DNA of 64,000 nt from Rhodobacter ferrooxidans (GTDB taxonomy: Bacteria > Pseudomonadota > Alphaproteobacteria > Rhodobacterales > Rhodobacteraceae): NCBI RefSeq assembly GCF_000176015.1, contig NZ_ACYY01000015.1, positions 33,592-97,591 on the forward strand, given 5' to 3'. Position 1 is the stretch's first letter, and each line of letters begins with the position of its first letter. The notes under the pieces are model-generated. The model was not told the DNA's origin. It made no database searches and worked only from the letters and a program-made list of their open reading frames with translations. Shown here one piece after another: positions 29,638 through 38,074 of this stretch. Position numbers and translations under genes: made by a program.

Positions 29638-30378
29638 ATGGCCCGCGTCATCTGCACCGGCCTTGGCCCCGGCGACCCCGACCTGATGGCGGTGCGTTCG
29701 GATCGGCTGATCCGGGCGGCGGACCAGATCGCCTATTTCCGCAAGGCCGGGCGGGCGGGGCAAGCGCGGCGGATCGTCGAGGGGATGCTGGCGCCGCAAG
29801 CCGTCGAACATGCGATGGAATACCCGGTCACCACCGAACTGCCCTTCGACAGCCCGGAATACAACGACGCGCTGGCGCGGTTCTATGACGGCTGGGCCGA
29901 CCGGCTGGTGGCGCTGCCCGGCGAGGTGGTGGTGCTGTGCGAGGGCGATCCGTTCTTCTACGGCAGTTTCATGCACCTTTATACCCGGCTGCAGGGCCGC
30001 ACCGAGGTGCAGGTGGTGCCCGGCATCACCGGCATGGCCGGCTGCTGGCACGCCACCGGCACGCCGATCACCTGGGGCGACGATGTGCTGTCGGTGCTGA
30101 TGGGCACCCTGCCCGAGGAGGCGCTGGTGGACCACATGGCGCGGGCCGAGGCGCTGGTGGTGATGAAAACCGGGCGCAACCTGCCGAAGGTGCGCCGCGC
30201 GCTGGAACGCTCCGGGCGGCTGGCCGATGCCTGGCTGGTGGAAAACGGCACCATGCCGGGGCAGAAGGTGCGGCGGCTGGCGGAAGTGGCAGGCGAGGAC
30301 TGCCCGTATTTCGCCATCGTGCTGGTGCATGGCCATGGCCGCCGACCTGAAGCACTCGGGCCAGAGGTGGCCCCATGA
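29638..30378 (+). CDS. cobI: Precorrin-2 C20-methyltransferase
   Basis: SAM-dependent methylation of precorrin-2 to precorrin-3A. The 246 aa have the tetrapyrrole methylase opening CTGLGPGDPDLMAVR (6-20), CEGDPFFYGSFMHLY (about 98-112) and VVPGITGMAGC. RBS GGAAGGAA lies before the ATG. The stop overlaps cobJ as ATGA. Confidence 0.96.
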   Translation: MARVICTGLGPGDPDLMAVRSDRLIRAADQIAYFRKAGRAGQARRIVEGMLAPQAVEHAMEYPVTTELPFDSPEYNDALARFYDGWADRLVALPGEVVVLCEGDPFFYGSFMHLYTRLQGRTEVQVVPGITGMAGCWHATGTPITWGDDVLSVLMGTLPEEALVDHMARAEALVVMKTGRNLPKVRRALERSGRLADAWLVENGTMPGQKVRRLAEVAGEDCPYFAIVLVHGHGRRPEALGPEVAP

Positions 30379-31110
30379 CCGGCTGGCTGGTGATTGCGGG
30401 CCTCGGGCCGGGGTCGGATGCCATGGTGACGCCCGAGGTTTCTCAGGCCTTGGCCGAGGCGACCGATGTGGTGGGCTATATCCCCCTATGTTGCCCGCGT
30501 CGCGCCGCGTGCGGGACTGACCCTGCACCCTTCCGACAACCGGGTGGAACTGGACCGCGCGTCCCATGCCTTGCAGATGGCCGCCGAGGGGCGCCGCGTC
30601 GTGGTGGTATCGTCCGGCGATCCGGGGGTGTTTGCCATGGCCTCGGCGGTGTTCGAGGCGCTGGAAGCCCTGCCGCAATATCAGGGCCTTGATATCCGCG
30701 TGCTGCCCGGCATCACCGCGATGCTGGCGGCAGCGGCGGCGGCGGGGGCGCCCTTGGGGCATGATTTCTGCTGCATCAACCTGAGCGACAACCTCAAGCC
30801 CTTCGCCGTGCTGGAGCATCGCTTGCGGCTGGCGGCGCAGGCCGATTTCGCCATGGCCTTCTACAACCCGCGCTCGGCCAGCCGCCCGCATCAGTTTGCC
30901 CGCGTGCTGGAAATCCTGCGCGAAGAATGTGAACCCGAACGCCTGATCACCTTCGCCCGCGCGGTTTCCACCCCCGAACAGCGGCTGCTGACCGTCACGC
31001 TGGCCGAGGCCACGCCGGAGATGGCCGACATGCGCACCGTGGTCTTGCTGGGCAACTCCGCCACCCGCCGCGTGGCAGACCACGTCTATACCCCGAGGTC
31101 GGTGCCATGA
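30375..31110 (+). pseudogene. cobJ: Precorrin-3B C17-methyltransferase, frameshifted
   Basis: CobJ contracts the ring while methylating C17. The N-terminal 36 residues (MTGWLVIAGLGPGSDAM..DVVGYIP) and the rest (YVARVAPRAGLTLHPSDN..) lie in different frames. The break is a run of five C at 30482-30486. With four C the reading is ..VGYIPYVARVAPRAG.. and the protein is 244 aa, full family length with VVVVSSGDPGVFAMA and VLPGITAMLAAAAAAGAP. As written, translation stops after about 105 residues. The intact flanks and the operon context suggest an assembly error or a very recent lesion. The 3' end overlaps cobK by 25 bases tail to tail. Confidence 0.9.
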
Positions 31111-31829
31111 AGCCAGGCCAGCACCGCGTCCAGCGTCTCGGCCACCTGCCGTGCCGGCAGATCGGGGCGGCGGATCAGGATCACCGGCAGGTGCAGCGCC
31201 CGGGCGGCGTCCAGTTTGGCGCGCGCGCCGCTGCCACCGGCGTTCTTGGCGACGATATGGCTGATGGCATGCGATTTCAGCAGCGCGAGGTCATCGTGCA
31301 GGGTGAACGGCCCGCGGGCGATCAGCGCCGCGGCATCGGGCAGTGGCAGGCTTTGCGGCGCATCGACCAGTCGCAGCAGGTAGTGGTGCTGCGGCTTGGC
31401 GGCAAAGTCGGTCAGGTGCTGCTTGCCGATGGCCAGAAACACCCGCGCCGGGGCGTCGGGCAAGGCGGCGACCGCCTCGGCAATGCCGGCAACCTCGCGC
31501 CAGTCGTCACCCGGCCCGGCGACCCAAGGGCTGCGCTGATAGGCCAGCAGCGGCGTGCCGGTGGCGGCGCAGGCTTGCACGGCGTTCCGGCTCATCTGGG
31601 CGGCAAAGGGGTGGGTGGCGTCGATCACATGGCTGATGGATTCGGCGCGCAGCCAGGCGGCCAGCCCCTCCGGCCCGCCAAAGCCGCCGATGCGGGTGGG
31701 CAAGGGCTGGGCAACTGGTGCTGCCGTGCGCCCGGCGTAGGAGAACACCGCATTGGTGCCCAGATGTGCCAGCGCGCGGGCAAGGCTGCTGGCTTCGGTG
31801 GTGCCGCCCAACAGAAGGACGCGTGTCAT
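31086..31829 (-). CDS. cobK: Precorrin-6A reductase
   Basis: NADPH-dependent reduction of precorrin-6A. The 247 aa start at MTRVLLLGGTTEASSLARAL, the Rossmann-like opening. IDATHPFAAQMSRNA (about 77-91) and the C-terminal IRRPDLPA are family motifs. It alone in this stretch is on the minus strand, lying exactly between cobJ (3' ends overlap by 25 bases) and cobL (start codons overlap head to head as CATG at 31827-31830). It therefore cannot be driven by riboswitch 1 and needs its own promoter inside cobL. Confidence 0.95.
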   Translation of the reverse strand: MTRVLLLGGTTEASSLARALAHLGTNAVFSYAGRTAAPVAQPLPTRIGGFGGPEGLAAWLRAESISHVIDATHPFAAQMSRNAVQACAATGTPLLAYQRSPWVAGPGDDWREVAGIAEAVAALPDAPARVFLAIGKQHLTDFAAKPQHHYLLRLVDAPQSLPLPDAAALIARGPFTLHDDLALLKSHAISHIVAKNAGGSGARAKLDAARALHLPVILIRRPDLPARQVAETLDAVLAWLHGTDLGV

Positions 31830-33015
31830 GGGTAAGTCCGTTTCGCCTTGGTTGACCCTGATCGGCATTGGCGAGGATGGACTGGCGGGCTTGTCGGATG
31901 CAAGCCGCGATGCGCTGGCCCGGGCCGAGGTGGTGTTCGGCGGCCCGCGGCATCTTGGCCTGGCGCAGGTGGGCGACCGGGGGCAGGCATGGCCGGTGCC
32001 GTTCTCGGTGGACCCGGTGCTGGCGTTGCGCGGGCGGGCCGTGGTGGTGCTGGCCTCGGGCGACCCGTTCTGGCATGGCGCGGGCGGGTCGTTGGTGGCG
32101 CATCTGGCGGCGGGGGAATGGCTGTCGCATCCCGCGCCTTCGGTGTTTGCGCTGGCCGCCAACCGGCTGGGCTGGAAGCTGGAGGAGACTCGCTGCATCG
32201 GGTTGCACGCAGCACCCTTTGCGCGGCTGGTGCCGGAGTTGGTGAATGGCGCGGGCGTGATCTGCACCCTGCGGGACGGGGCGGCGGCGGGCGAACTGGC
32301 GGCATGGCTGTGCGGCGCAGGCTTTGGCGGCTCGACGCTGTGGGTGCTGGAGGCTTTGGGCGGGCCGGACGAACGTGTCCGGCAGACCCGCGCGGACAGC
32401 TATGATCTGACCGATGTACGCGCGCCGGTGGCGCTGGCGATCCGGCCTTCCGGCACCGGGTTGCCGCGCACGCCGGGCCTGGCCGACGACAGCTTTGCCC
32501 ATGACGGCCAGATCACCAAGGCGCCGGTGCGGGCGCTGACCCTCGCCTCTTTGGCACCGCGTCCGGGGGAATTGCTGTGGGATCTGGGGGCGGGGTCCGG
32601 CTCGATCTCGGTGGAATGGTGTCTGGCGGGGGGCAAGGCCGTGGCGGTGGAGCAGCGGGCTGACCGCTGCGCCAACATTGCCGCCAATGCCCTGAGGTTC
32701 GGCGTCGAGCATCGGTTGGTGCTGGTGCAGGCGGCCTCGCAGGACGCCCTGCCCGGCCTGCCCGCCCCGGATGCGGTGTTCATCGGTGGCGGCGCGGATG
32801 CGGCACTGCTGGCGGCGGTTTGGGATCAGCTTGCGCCCGGCGCGCGGCTGGTGGTCAACGGCGTGACGCTGGAGACCGAGGCTTTGCTGGCGGCATGGCA
32901 CGCCGAAAAGGGCGGCGATCTGTTGCGGATCGAGTTGTCGCGGGCCGCTCCGCTGGGCCGGATGCGCGGCTGGGTGGCCGCAAGGCCGGTGGTGCAGTGG
33001 AGTGTGACGCGGTGA
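31828..33015 (+). CDS. cobL: Precorrin-6Y C5,15-methyltransferase (decarboxylating)
   Basis: Bifunctional enzyme. The N-terminal tetrapyrrole methylase half (WLTLIGIGEDGLAGL.., about 1-200) and the C-terminal CbiT-like half with SAM motif LWDLGAGSGSISVEWCLAGG (about 251-270) methylate C5 and C15 and decarboxylate the acetate at C12. The 395 aa are normal. Start ATG 31828, with AGAAGGA about 10 bases upstream inside cobK. The stop overlaps a GTG that starts cobE. Confidence 0.95.
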   Translation: MGKSVSPWLTLIGIGEDGLAGLSDASRDALARAEVVFGGPRHLGLAQVGDRGQAWPVPFSVDPVLALRGRAVVVLASGDPFWHGAGGSLVAHLAAGEWLSHPAPSVFALAANRLGWKLEETRCIGLHAAPFARLVPELVNGAGVICTLRDGAAAGELAAWLCGAGFGGSTLWVLEALGGPDERVRQTRADSYDLTDVRAPVALAIRPSGTGLPRTPGLADDSFAHDGQITKAPVRALTLASLAPRPGELLWDLGAGSGSISVEWCLAGGKAVAVEQRADRCANIAANALRFGVEHRLVLVQAASQDALPGLPAPDAVFIGGGADAALLAAVWDQLAPGARLVVNGVTLETEALLAAWHAEKGGDLLRIELSRAAPLGRMRGWVAARPVVQWSVTR

Positions 33016-33373
33016 GGGTGGCGGGCTTCGGTTTCACCTCGCGCGCCACGGTGGCCTCGCTGCGCTCGGCGCTGGCTGCCGCCGGGGGGGCTCGGGCCTC
33101 GCGGCCCTCGCAGCGCCCGAGGACAAGCTGGGGGTGCCGTTGCGGGCGCTTGCGGTGGAACTGGGCCTGCCACTGCGGGCGGTGGCGCTGGGTGATCTGG
33201 ATCAGCCGGTGCTGACCCGCGTGCCGCGCCAGCCTGCGCGTTATGGTGCGGGCAGCGTGGCCGAGGCTTCGGCGCTGGCGGCGGCTGGCAAAGGGGCGCG
33301 ACTGATCGGGCCGCGGGCGGTGTCGGGCGACCGGCAGGCCACGGCGGCGATTGCGGAAAGGAATGGCGAATGA
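33012..33373 (+). pseudogene. cobE: Cobalamin biosynthesis protein CobE, frameshifted
   Basis: CobE/CbiG_C-type small protein of unclear function in the aerobic pathway. GTG start 33012 (GTGA overlap with cobL) gives MRVAGFGFTSRATVASL. The frame breaks at seven G (33084-33090). With eight G the reading continues AAGGGSGLAALAAPEDKLG into the downstream frame [35 protein letters not shown], in total 120 aa. The pieces match CobE at both ends. As written the gene would give an unrelated tail. The stop overlaps cobM (ATGA). Confidence 0.85.
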
Positions 33374-34152
33374 CGGTGCATTTCATTGGCGCGGGCCCGG
33401 GGGCGGCGGACCTGATCACCCTGCGCGGGCGCGACCTGATCGCCGCCTGCCCGGTCTGCCTTTACGCAGGCTCGCTGGTGCCCGAGGCCTTGCTGGCGCA
33501 TTGCCCGCCCGCCGCGCGCATCGTCAACACGGCGCCCTTGTCGCTGGACCAGATCATTGCCGAAATCGCCGCAGCCCATGCCGCGGGGCAGGATGTGGCG
33601 CGGCTCCATTCGGGCGACCTGTCGGTGTGGTCTGCGATGGGCGAGCAGTTGCGCCGGTTGCGTGCGCTGAACATCCCCTATGACGTGACCCCCGGCGTGC
33701 CGTCCTTTGCCGCCGCCGCCGCCGCCTTGGGGGCCGAACTGACGCTGCCCGGCGTGGCGCAATCGGTGATCCTGACCCGCACCTCGGGGCGGGCGACGGC
33801 GATGCCCCCGGGCGAGAACCTTGCCGCCTTTGCGGCCACCGGGGCGGTGCTGGCGATCCACCTGTCGGTGCATGTGCTTGAAAACGTTGTGGCGGACCTG
33901 ACCCCGCACTATGGCGCCGATTGCCCGGTGGCGGTGGTCTGGCGCGCTTCCTGGCCCGATCAGCGCATCGTGCGCGCCACCCTTGGCACGCTGCAGACCG
34001 CCATCGGGGCCGAGATGGAGCGCACGGCGCTGATCCTGGTCGGCCCGTCGCTGGGGGATTCGGACTTCGCTGAAAGCCGCCTTTACGCTGGCGATTACGA
34101 CCGCCGCTATCGCCCCATCGGCACCGCCCCGCGCTTTCCCGAGGCCAAATGA
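33370..34152 (+). CDS. cobM: Precorrin-4 C11-methyltransferase
   Basis: SAM-dependent methylation at C11. The 260 aa open with [19 protein letters not shown] (about 5-23), then [19 protein letters not shown] and [16 protein letters not shown]. It overlaps cobE and cobB by 4 bases on each side, so translation of this block is tightly coupled. Confidence 0.96.
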   Translation: MTVHFIGAGPGAADLITLRGRDLIAACPVCLYAGSLVPEALLAHCPPAARIVNTAPLSLDQIIAEIAAAHAAGQDVARLHSGDLSVWSAMGEQLRRLRALNIPYDVTPGVPSFAAAAAALGAELTLPGVAQSVILTRTSGRATAMPPGENLAAFAATGAVLAIHLSVHVLENVVADLTPHYGADCPVAVVWRASWPDQRIVRATLGTLQTAIGAEMERTALILVGPSLGDSDFAESRLYAGDYDRRYRPIGTAPRFPEAK

Positions 34153-35459
34153 TCCCGCCCGGCCTGATCATTTCCGCCCCTGCCTCGGGCATTGGCAAGA
34201 CCACGCTGACGCTGGGGCTGCTGGCGGCGCTGCGGGCGCGCGGGCTGGTGGTGCAGCCGTTCAAGAGCGGGCCGGACTATATCGACCCGGCGTTTCATAC
34301 GGCGGCCTCGGGGCGGGTGTCGGTCAATCTGGACACCTGGGCGATGCCTGCGGGGCGGATTGGCCAGTTGCTGGCGGCGGCAAAGGGGGCCGATCTGGTG
34401 CTGGCCGAAGGCTCGATGGGCCTCTTTGACGGCGTGGCGGCGACGGGCGAGACCGGCACCGGCGCGAGTGCCGATCTGGCGGCGCTGCTTGGCTGGCCGG
34501 TGGTGCTGGTGCTGGATGTCTCGGGTCAGGCGCAGTCGGCGGCGGCGGTGGCGCGGGGGTTTGCCACGATGCGGGCCGGGGTGACGGTGGCGGGCGTGGT
34601 GCTGAACCGGGTCGCCTCGCCCCGGCACGAGGCGCTGGTGCGGCATGGCATGGCGGCAGCGGGCATCACCGTGTTCGGCGCCCTGCCCCGGCAAGCCGCC
34701 CTCAGCCTGCCCGAGCGGCATCTGGGGCTGGTGCAGGCGCAGGAAAACCCCGATCTGGTGGGCGTGCTGGAGGCTTTGGGCGCTTTCATCACGACCCATA
34801 TCGACCTCGACGCGCTGCTGGCCGCCGCCCGTCCAACGCAAGCGCCGCCCGCCAGCACCCACCGCACCCCCCCACCCGGCCAGCGCATCGCTTTGGCGCA
34901 GGACGCGGCGTTTTCCTTCATCTACCCGCATCTGCGGACCGACTGGCGGGCGCAGGGGGCGGAGGTTCTGCCGTTCTCGCCGCTGGCCGATCAGGCACCC
35001 GACCCCACCGCCGATGCCTGCTGGCTGCCCGGCGGCTACCCGGAACTGCACGCCGGTGCCTTGGCGGCGGCCAGCCATTTCCGCACCGGCCTGCAAGCCT
35101 TCGCCCAAACCCGCCCGGTGCATGGCGAGTGCGGCGGCTACATGGCGATGGGCGCGGCGCTGATCGACGCGCAGGGACAAGCCCATGAAATGGCTGGGCT
35201 TCTGGGCCTCGTCAGCAGCTTTGAAAAACGCAAGATGCACCTTGGCTACCGCCTGGCCACCCTTCACGCCCCGATCCCCGGCCTGCCCACCGGCAGCACC
35301 CTGCGCGGCCACGAGTTCCATTACTCCACCATCGTCACCCAGCCCGACGCCCCCTTGGCGCAGGTCACCGACGCCACCGGCACAACCGTGCTGGAAACCG
35401 GCTCCTATCGCGGCTATGCCACCGGCAGCTATTTCCACCTGATCGGTCCAGCAACATGA
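34149..35459 (+). CDS. cobB: Hydrogenobyrinic acid a,c-diamide synthase
   Basis: Glutamine- and ATP-dependent amidation of the a and c carboxyls before cobalt insertion. The 436 aa have the P-loop [18 protein letters not shown] (about 8-25), [12 protein letters not shown], and an amidotransferase domain with nucleophile Cys in [15 protein letters not shown] (about 322-336). The C-terminal GHEFHYST and GSYFHLI carry the catalytic histidine. ATGA overlaps with cobM and cobA. Confidence 0.96.
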   Translation: MIPPGLIISAPASGIGKTTLTLGLLAALRARGLVVQPFKSGPDYIDPAFHTAASGRVSVNLDTWAMPAGRIGQLLAAAKGADLVLAEGSMGLFDGVAATGETGTGASADLAALLGWPVVLVLDVSGQAQSAAAVARGFATMRAGVTVAGVVLNRVASPRHEALVRHGMAAAGITVFGALPRQAALSLPERHLGLVQAQENPDLVGVLEALGAFITTHIDLDALLAAARPTQAPPASTHRTPPPGQRIALAQDAAFSFIYPHLRTDWRAQGAEVLPFSPLADQAPDPTADACWLPGGYPELHAGALAAASHFRTGLQAFAQTRPVHGECGGYMAMGAALIDAQGQAHEMAGLLGLVSSFEKRKMHLGYRLATLHAPIPGLPTGSTLRGHEFHYSTIVTQPDAPLAQVTDATGTTVLETGSYRGYATGSYFHLIGPAT

Positions 35460-36190
35460 GCGGCTTTGTATCCTTCGTCTCCTCCGGCCCCGGCGACCCG
35501 GACCTGCTGACGCTGAAGGCCGTGGCCCGGCTGCAAGCCGCCGATGCGGTGCTGTTCGACGACCTGTCCTCGGGGCCAATTCTGGCCCATGCACGGCCCG
35601 GCGCCGATCTGGTGGGGGTCGGCAAACGCGCCGGTCGCCCCTCGCCCAAGCAGGATCACGTCAGCCGCCTGCTGGTGGATTATGCGAAAACCGGCGCCAG
35701 GGTGGTGCGGCTGAAATCCGGCGATGCCGGGATTTTCGGGCGTCTGGAGGAGGAAATCACCGCCCTGACCGCCGCCGGGATCGGCTACGAGATCATCCCC
35801 GGCGTCACCGCCGCCTCTGCCGCCGCCGCTGCTGCTGGCCTGCCGCTGACCCGCCGCCTGACCTCGCGCCGGGTGCAGTTCATCACCGGCGCCGATGTGA
35901 CCGGCGAGCTGCCCGAGGGGCTGAACTTTGCGGCGCTGGCCGACCCCGCCGCCACCACCGTGGTCTATATGGGCAAACGCACCTTCGCGGACCTCGCCCG
36001 CAATCTCATCGCCCACGGCATGCCGCCCGACACCCCGGCGCTGCTGGCCCACGCGGTCTCGACCCCCGAGCAAAGCCTCGAACGCCATACCATCCATTCC
36101 CTTGCCACCCTGCTGCAAGGCGCGCAAAGCCAGACCCCGGCGCTGATCCTTTATGGCGCACTGGCCCCCGAGGTCGAAAGCCGCGCCTGA
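35456..36190 (+). CDS. cobA: Uroporphyrinogen-III C-methyltransferase
   Basis: Makes precorrin-2 by methylating C2 and C7, the entry step to corrins (and siroheme). The 244 aa are the stand-alone SUMT form. Motifs: VSSGPGDPDLLTLKAVARL (8-26), LFDDLSSGPILAHARP, GKRAGRPSPKQDHVSRLL, RLKSGDAGIFGRLEEE and IIPGVTAASAAAAAAGLPLT. It is the last gene of the riboswitch-1 unit and is followed by riboswitch 2. Confidence 0.95.
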   Translation: MSGFVSFVSSGPGDPDLLTLKAVARLQAADAVLFDDLSSGPILAHARPGADLVGVGKRAGRPSPKQDHVSRLLVDYAKTGARVVRLKSGDAGIFGRLEEEITALTAAGIGYEIIPGVTAASAAAAAAGLPLTRRLTSRRVQFITGADVTGELPEGLNFAALADPAATTVVYMGKRTFADLARNLIAHGMPPDTPALLAHAVSTPEQSLERHTIHSLATLLQGAQSQTPALILYGALAPEVESRA

Positions 36191-36224
36191 CAGGCCGGGT
36201 TTACACTTGACCCCGCCCCCGCTT

Positions 36225-36440
36225 TGGCGGCAAATGAACTGGCAAGGTGTCCATCAGGTGCAAAGCACCCGGACTCAATCGGGAATGGGGAACGGGCGAA
36301 CCCACACAGGGCGCCCCAAGCCTCAACCGCCCCCGCGACTGTATGCGGCGAGCGGCCTTTCAACAGCCACTGACCCCTTGGGGTTGGGAAGGCGGAAGGT
36401 CGCCGTGACCCGCAAGTCAGGAAACCGGCCCTGCAAGAGG
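36225..36440 (+). promoter_or_regulatory. Cobalamin (AdoCbl) riboswitch 2
   Basis: Ordered aptamer elements: AGGTGC..GCACC stem (36256-36269), AATCGGGAA, ACCGCCCCCGCGACTG (36326-36341), GCCACTG (36366-36372) with TTGGGAAGGCGG (36384-36395), and a B12 box CGCAAGTCAGGAAACCGGCC (36411-36430). The outer limits are approximate. It controls the CbiM-like transport gene. Confidence 0.92.
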
Positions 36441-36453
36441 ACGAAAAACAACC

Positions 36454-36478
36454 GCCGTCGGGTGTGACGGCAAGGAGA
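36454..36478 (+). promoter_or_regulatory. Hairpin abutting the CbiM-like RBS
   Basis: GCCGTC (36454-36459) and GACGGC (36466-36471) pair with a 6-base loop and are followed at once by the RBS AAGGAGA (36472-36478) and ATG at 36484. Lying between aptamer 2 and the start codon, it looks like the expression platform controlling translation. Confidence 0.55.
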
Positions 36479-36483
36479 GACAC

Positions 36484-37161
36484 ATGCATATCGAACCGGG
36501 CCTCGTTGCAGGCGCCAAGCTGTTGTTCGGCGCCGCCACCGCCGCCACTGCCGGGATCTATACCGCCAAACTGGCATGGACCAGCCTGCGCGAGCAGGGC
36601 CTGGGCTCGCTGGCCGCCCGCGCCGCGATGGCCACCGCCGCCACCTTCACCTTCTTCCAGATCATGCCGCACTTCCCGGTCGGCGTGTCGGAAGTTCACT
36701 TCATTCTCGGCTCGACGCTGTTCCTGCTGCTGGGTGCCGCGCCTGCCGCCATCGGCCTGGCACTTGGCCTGCTGATCCAGGGGATGTTCTTCGCGCCGTT
36801 CGACCTGCCGCAATACGGCATGAACGTCACCACCCTCTTGGTGCCGCTGTTCGCGCTGCAAGCTCTGGCCGCCAAGATCATCGCCCCGAAAACCGCCTAT
36901 GTTGACCTCAGCTACGGCCAAGCCCTGGCACTTTCCACCGCCTATCAGGGCGGCGTGGTGGCCTGGGTCGGCTTCTGGGCGCTTTACGGCGCGGGCTTCG
37001 GTGCCGCCAACGTCGCCGCCATCACCACCTTCGGTGCCGCCTACATGCTGGTCGTGCTGATCGAGCCGCTGGTCGATCTGGCCGTGTTGGCCGCCGCGAA
37101 AACCCTGCGTGGCCTGAACGGCTCGCCGCTGGTCACCCCGCGCCTGGTGAACGCCGCCTGA
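36484..37161 (+). CDS. CbiM-like cobalt transport membrane protein
   Basis: The 225 aa have about six membrane spans and the CbiM-family core MPHFPVGVSEVHFILGSTLF (about 60-79), LGAAPAAIGLALGLLIQG and FDLPQYGMNVTTLL. It lacks the very N-terminal HXM-type metal motif of canonical CbiM; here the start is MHIEPGLVAGAKLLFG, whose Met-His may play that part. No CbiN, CbiQ or CbiO genes follow, so the energiser is elsewhere or absent. Control by cobalamin riboswitch 2 supports a cobalt import role. Confidence 0.82.
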   Translation: MHIEPGLVAGAKLLFGAATAATAGIYTAKLAWTSLREQGLGSLAARAAMATAATFTFFQIMPHFPVGVSEVHFILGSTLFLLLGAAPAAIGLALGLLIQGMFFAPFDLPQYGMNVTTLLVPLFALQALAAKIIAPKTAYVDLSYGQALALSTAYQGGVVAWVGFWALYGAGFGAANVAAITTFGAAYMLVVLIEPLVDLAVLAAAKTLRGLNGSPLVTPRLVNAA

Positions 37162-37179
37162 TCCAACCTTCATCGACAA

Positions 37180-37208
37180 AAGCGCGGCCCTGTCACCGGG
37201 GCCGCGTT
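37180..37208 (+). terminator. Terminator of the CbiM-like gene
   Basis: GCGGCCC (37184-37190) and GGGCCGC (37198-37204), followed by GTTTG, 23 bases after the stop codon. Confidence 0.75.
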
Positions 37209-37217
37209 TGCATTTCT

Positions 37218-37266
37218 CCTTTGCGTAAATATCCTCGGGGGGTCCGGGGGGCAGACAGCCCCCCGG
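37218..37266 (-). repeat. GC-hairpin repeat with ATATCC edge before cobF
   Basis: TAAATATCCTCGGGGGG is followed by a perfect stem CCGGGGGGC (37244-37252) / GCCCCCCGG (37258-37266). Read on the minus strand it gives hairpin then GGACCCCCCGAGGATATTTA, the same order as the copies after eno and tyrS. It may be a terminator-like element of the family. Confidence 0.65.
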
Positions 37267-37290
37267 CTTCTCCACAAACCCGGAGCCGCC

Positions 37291-38034
37291 ATGCTTACCC
37301 TGACCCTGATCGGCATCGGCACCGGCAACCCGGATCATCTGACCCTGCAAGCCATCAAGGCGCTGAACGCCGCCGACCTGATCCTGATCCCGCGCAAGCA
37401 GGGCAAGGAAGACCTGGCAGACCTGCGCCGCACGATCTGCGCCGAGGTCATCAGCAACCCCGCCACCGCAATCGCCGAATTCGACCTGCCGACCCGCGAC
37501 CTCGCAACCCCCGATTACCGCCAAAGGGTCGATGACTGGCACGACGCCATCGCCGCGGTCTGGACGCAAGCCATCGCCGCGCACCAAGGCCCCACCACCA
37601 AGGTGGCGCTGCTGGTCTGGGGCGACCCCTCGCTTTACGACAGCACCCTGCGCATCGCCGCCCGCCTTTCCCCCGCGCCCCACATCGAGGTCATCCCCGG
37701 CATCACCTCGATCCAGGCGCTGACCGCCGCCCATGCCCTGACGCTGAACGAAATCGGCGCCCCCTTCACCATCACCACCGGCCGCCGCCTGCGCGACGAG
37801 GGCTTTCCGCAAGGCGTCGATACCTGCGTGGTGATGCTGGACGGCGAGTGCGCGTTCCAGAGCCTCGCCCCGGAAGGCATCCAGATCTGGTGGGGCGCCT
37901 ATGTCGGCATGGCCGAGCAGATCACCCTGACCGGCCCGCTGGCCGAGATCACCCCGCAAATCCTGCAAACCCGCGCCGAGGCCCGCGCCCGGCACGGCTG
38001 GATCATGGACATCTACCTGTTGCGCCGCGGCTGA
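37291..38034 (+). CDS. cobF: Precorrin-6A synthase (deacetylating)
   Basis: SAM-dependent C1 methylation with loss of acetate, specific to the aerobic pathway. The 247 aa have LTLIGIGTGNPDHLTLQAIK (about 4-23), LLVWGDPSLYDSTLRIA and EVIPGITSIQALTAAHAL. It is separated from cobA by riboswitch 2, the CbiM-like gene and a hairpin repeat. The next gene begins 41 bases after its stop. Confidence 0.95.
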   Translation: MLTLTLIGIGTGNPDHLTLQAIKALNAADLILIPRKQGKEDLADLRRTICAEVISNPATAIAEFDLPTRDLATPDYRQRVDDWHDAIAAVWTQAIAAHQGPTTKVALLVWGDPSLYDSTLRIAARLSPAPHIEVIPGITSIQALTAAHALTLNEIGAPFTITTGRRLRDEGFPQGVDTCVVMLDGECAFQSLAPEGIQIWWGAYVGMAEQITLTGPLAEITPQILQTRAEARARHGWIMDIYLLRRG

Positions 38035-38074
38035 CCGCGTGCCAGCCTTGGGCCGACACCCCGAAAGACCCGCC

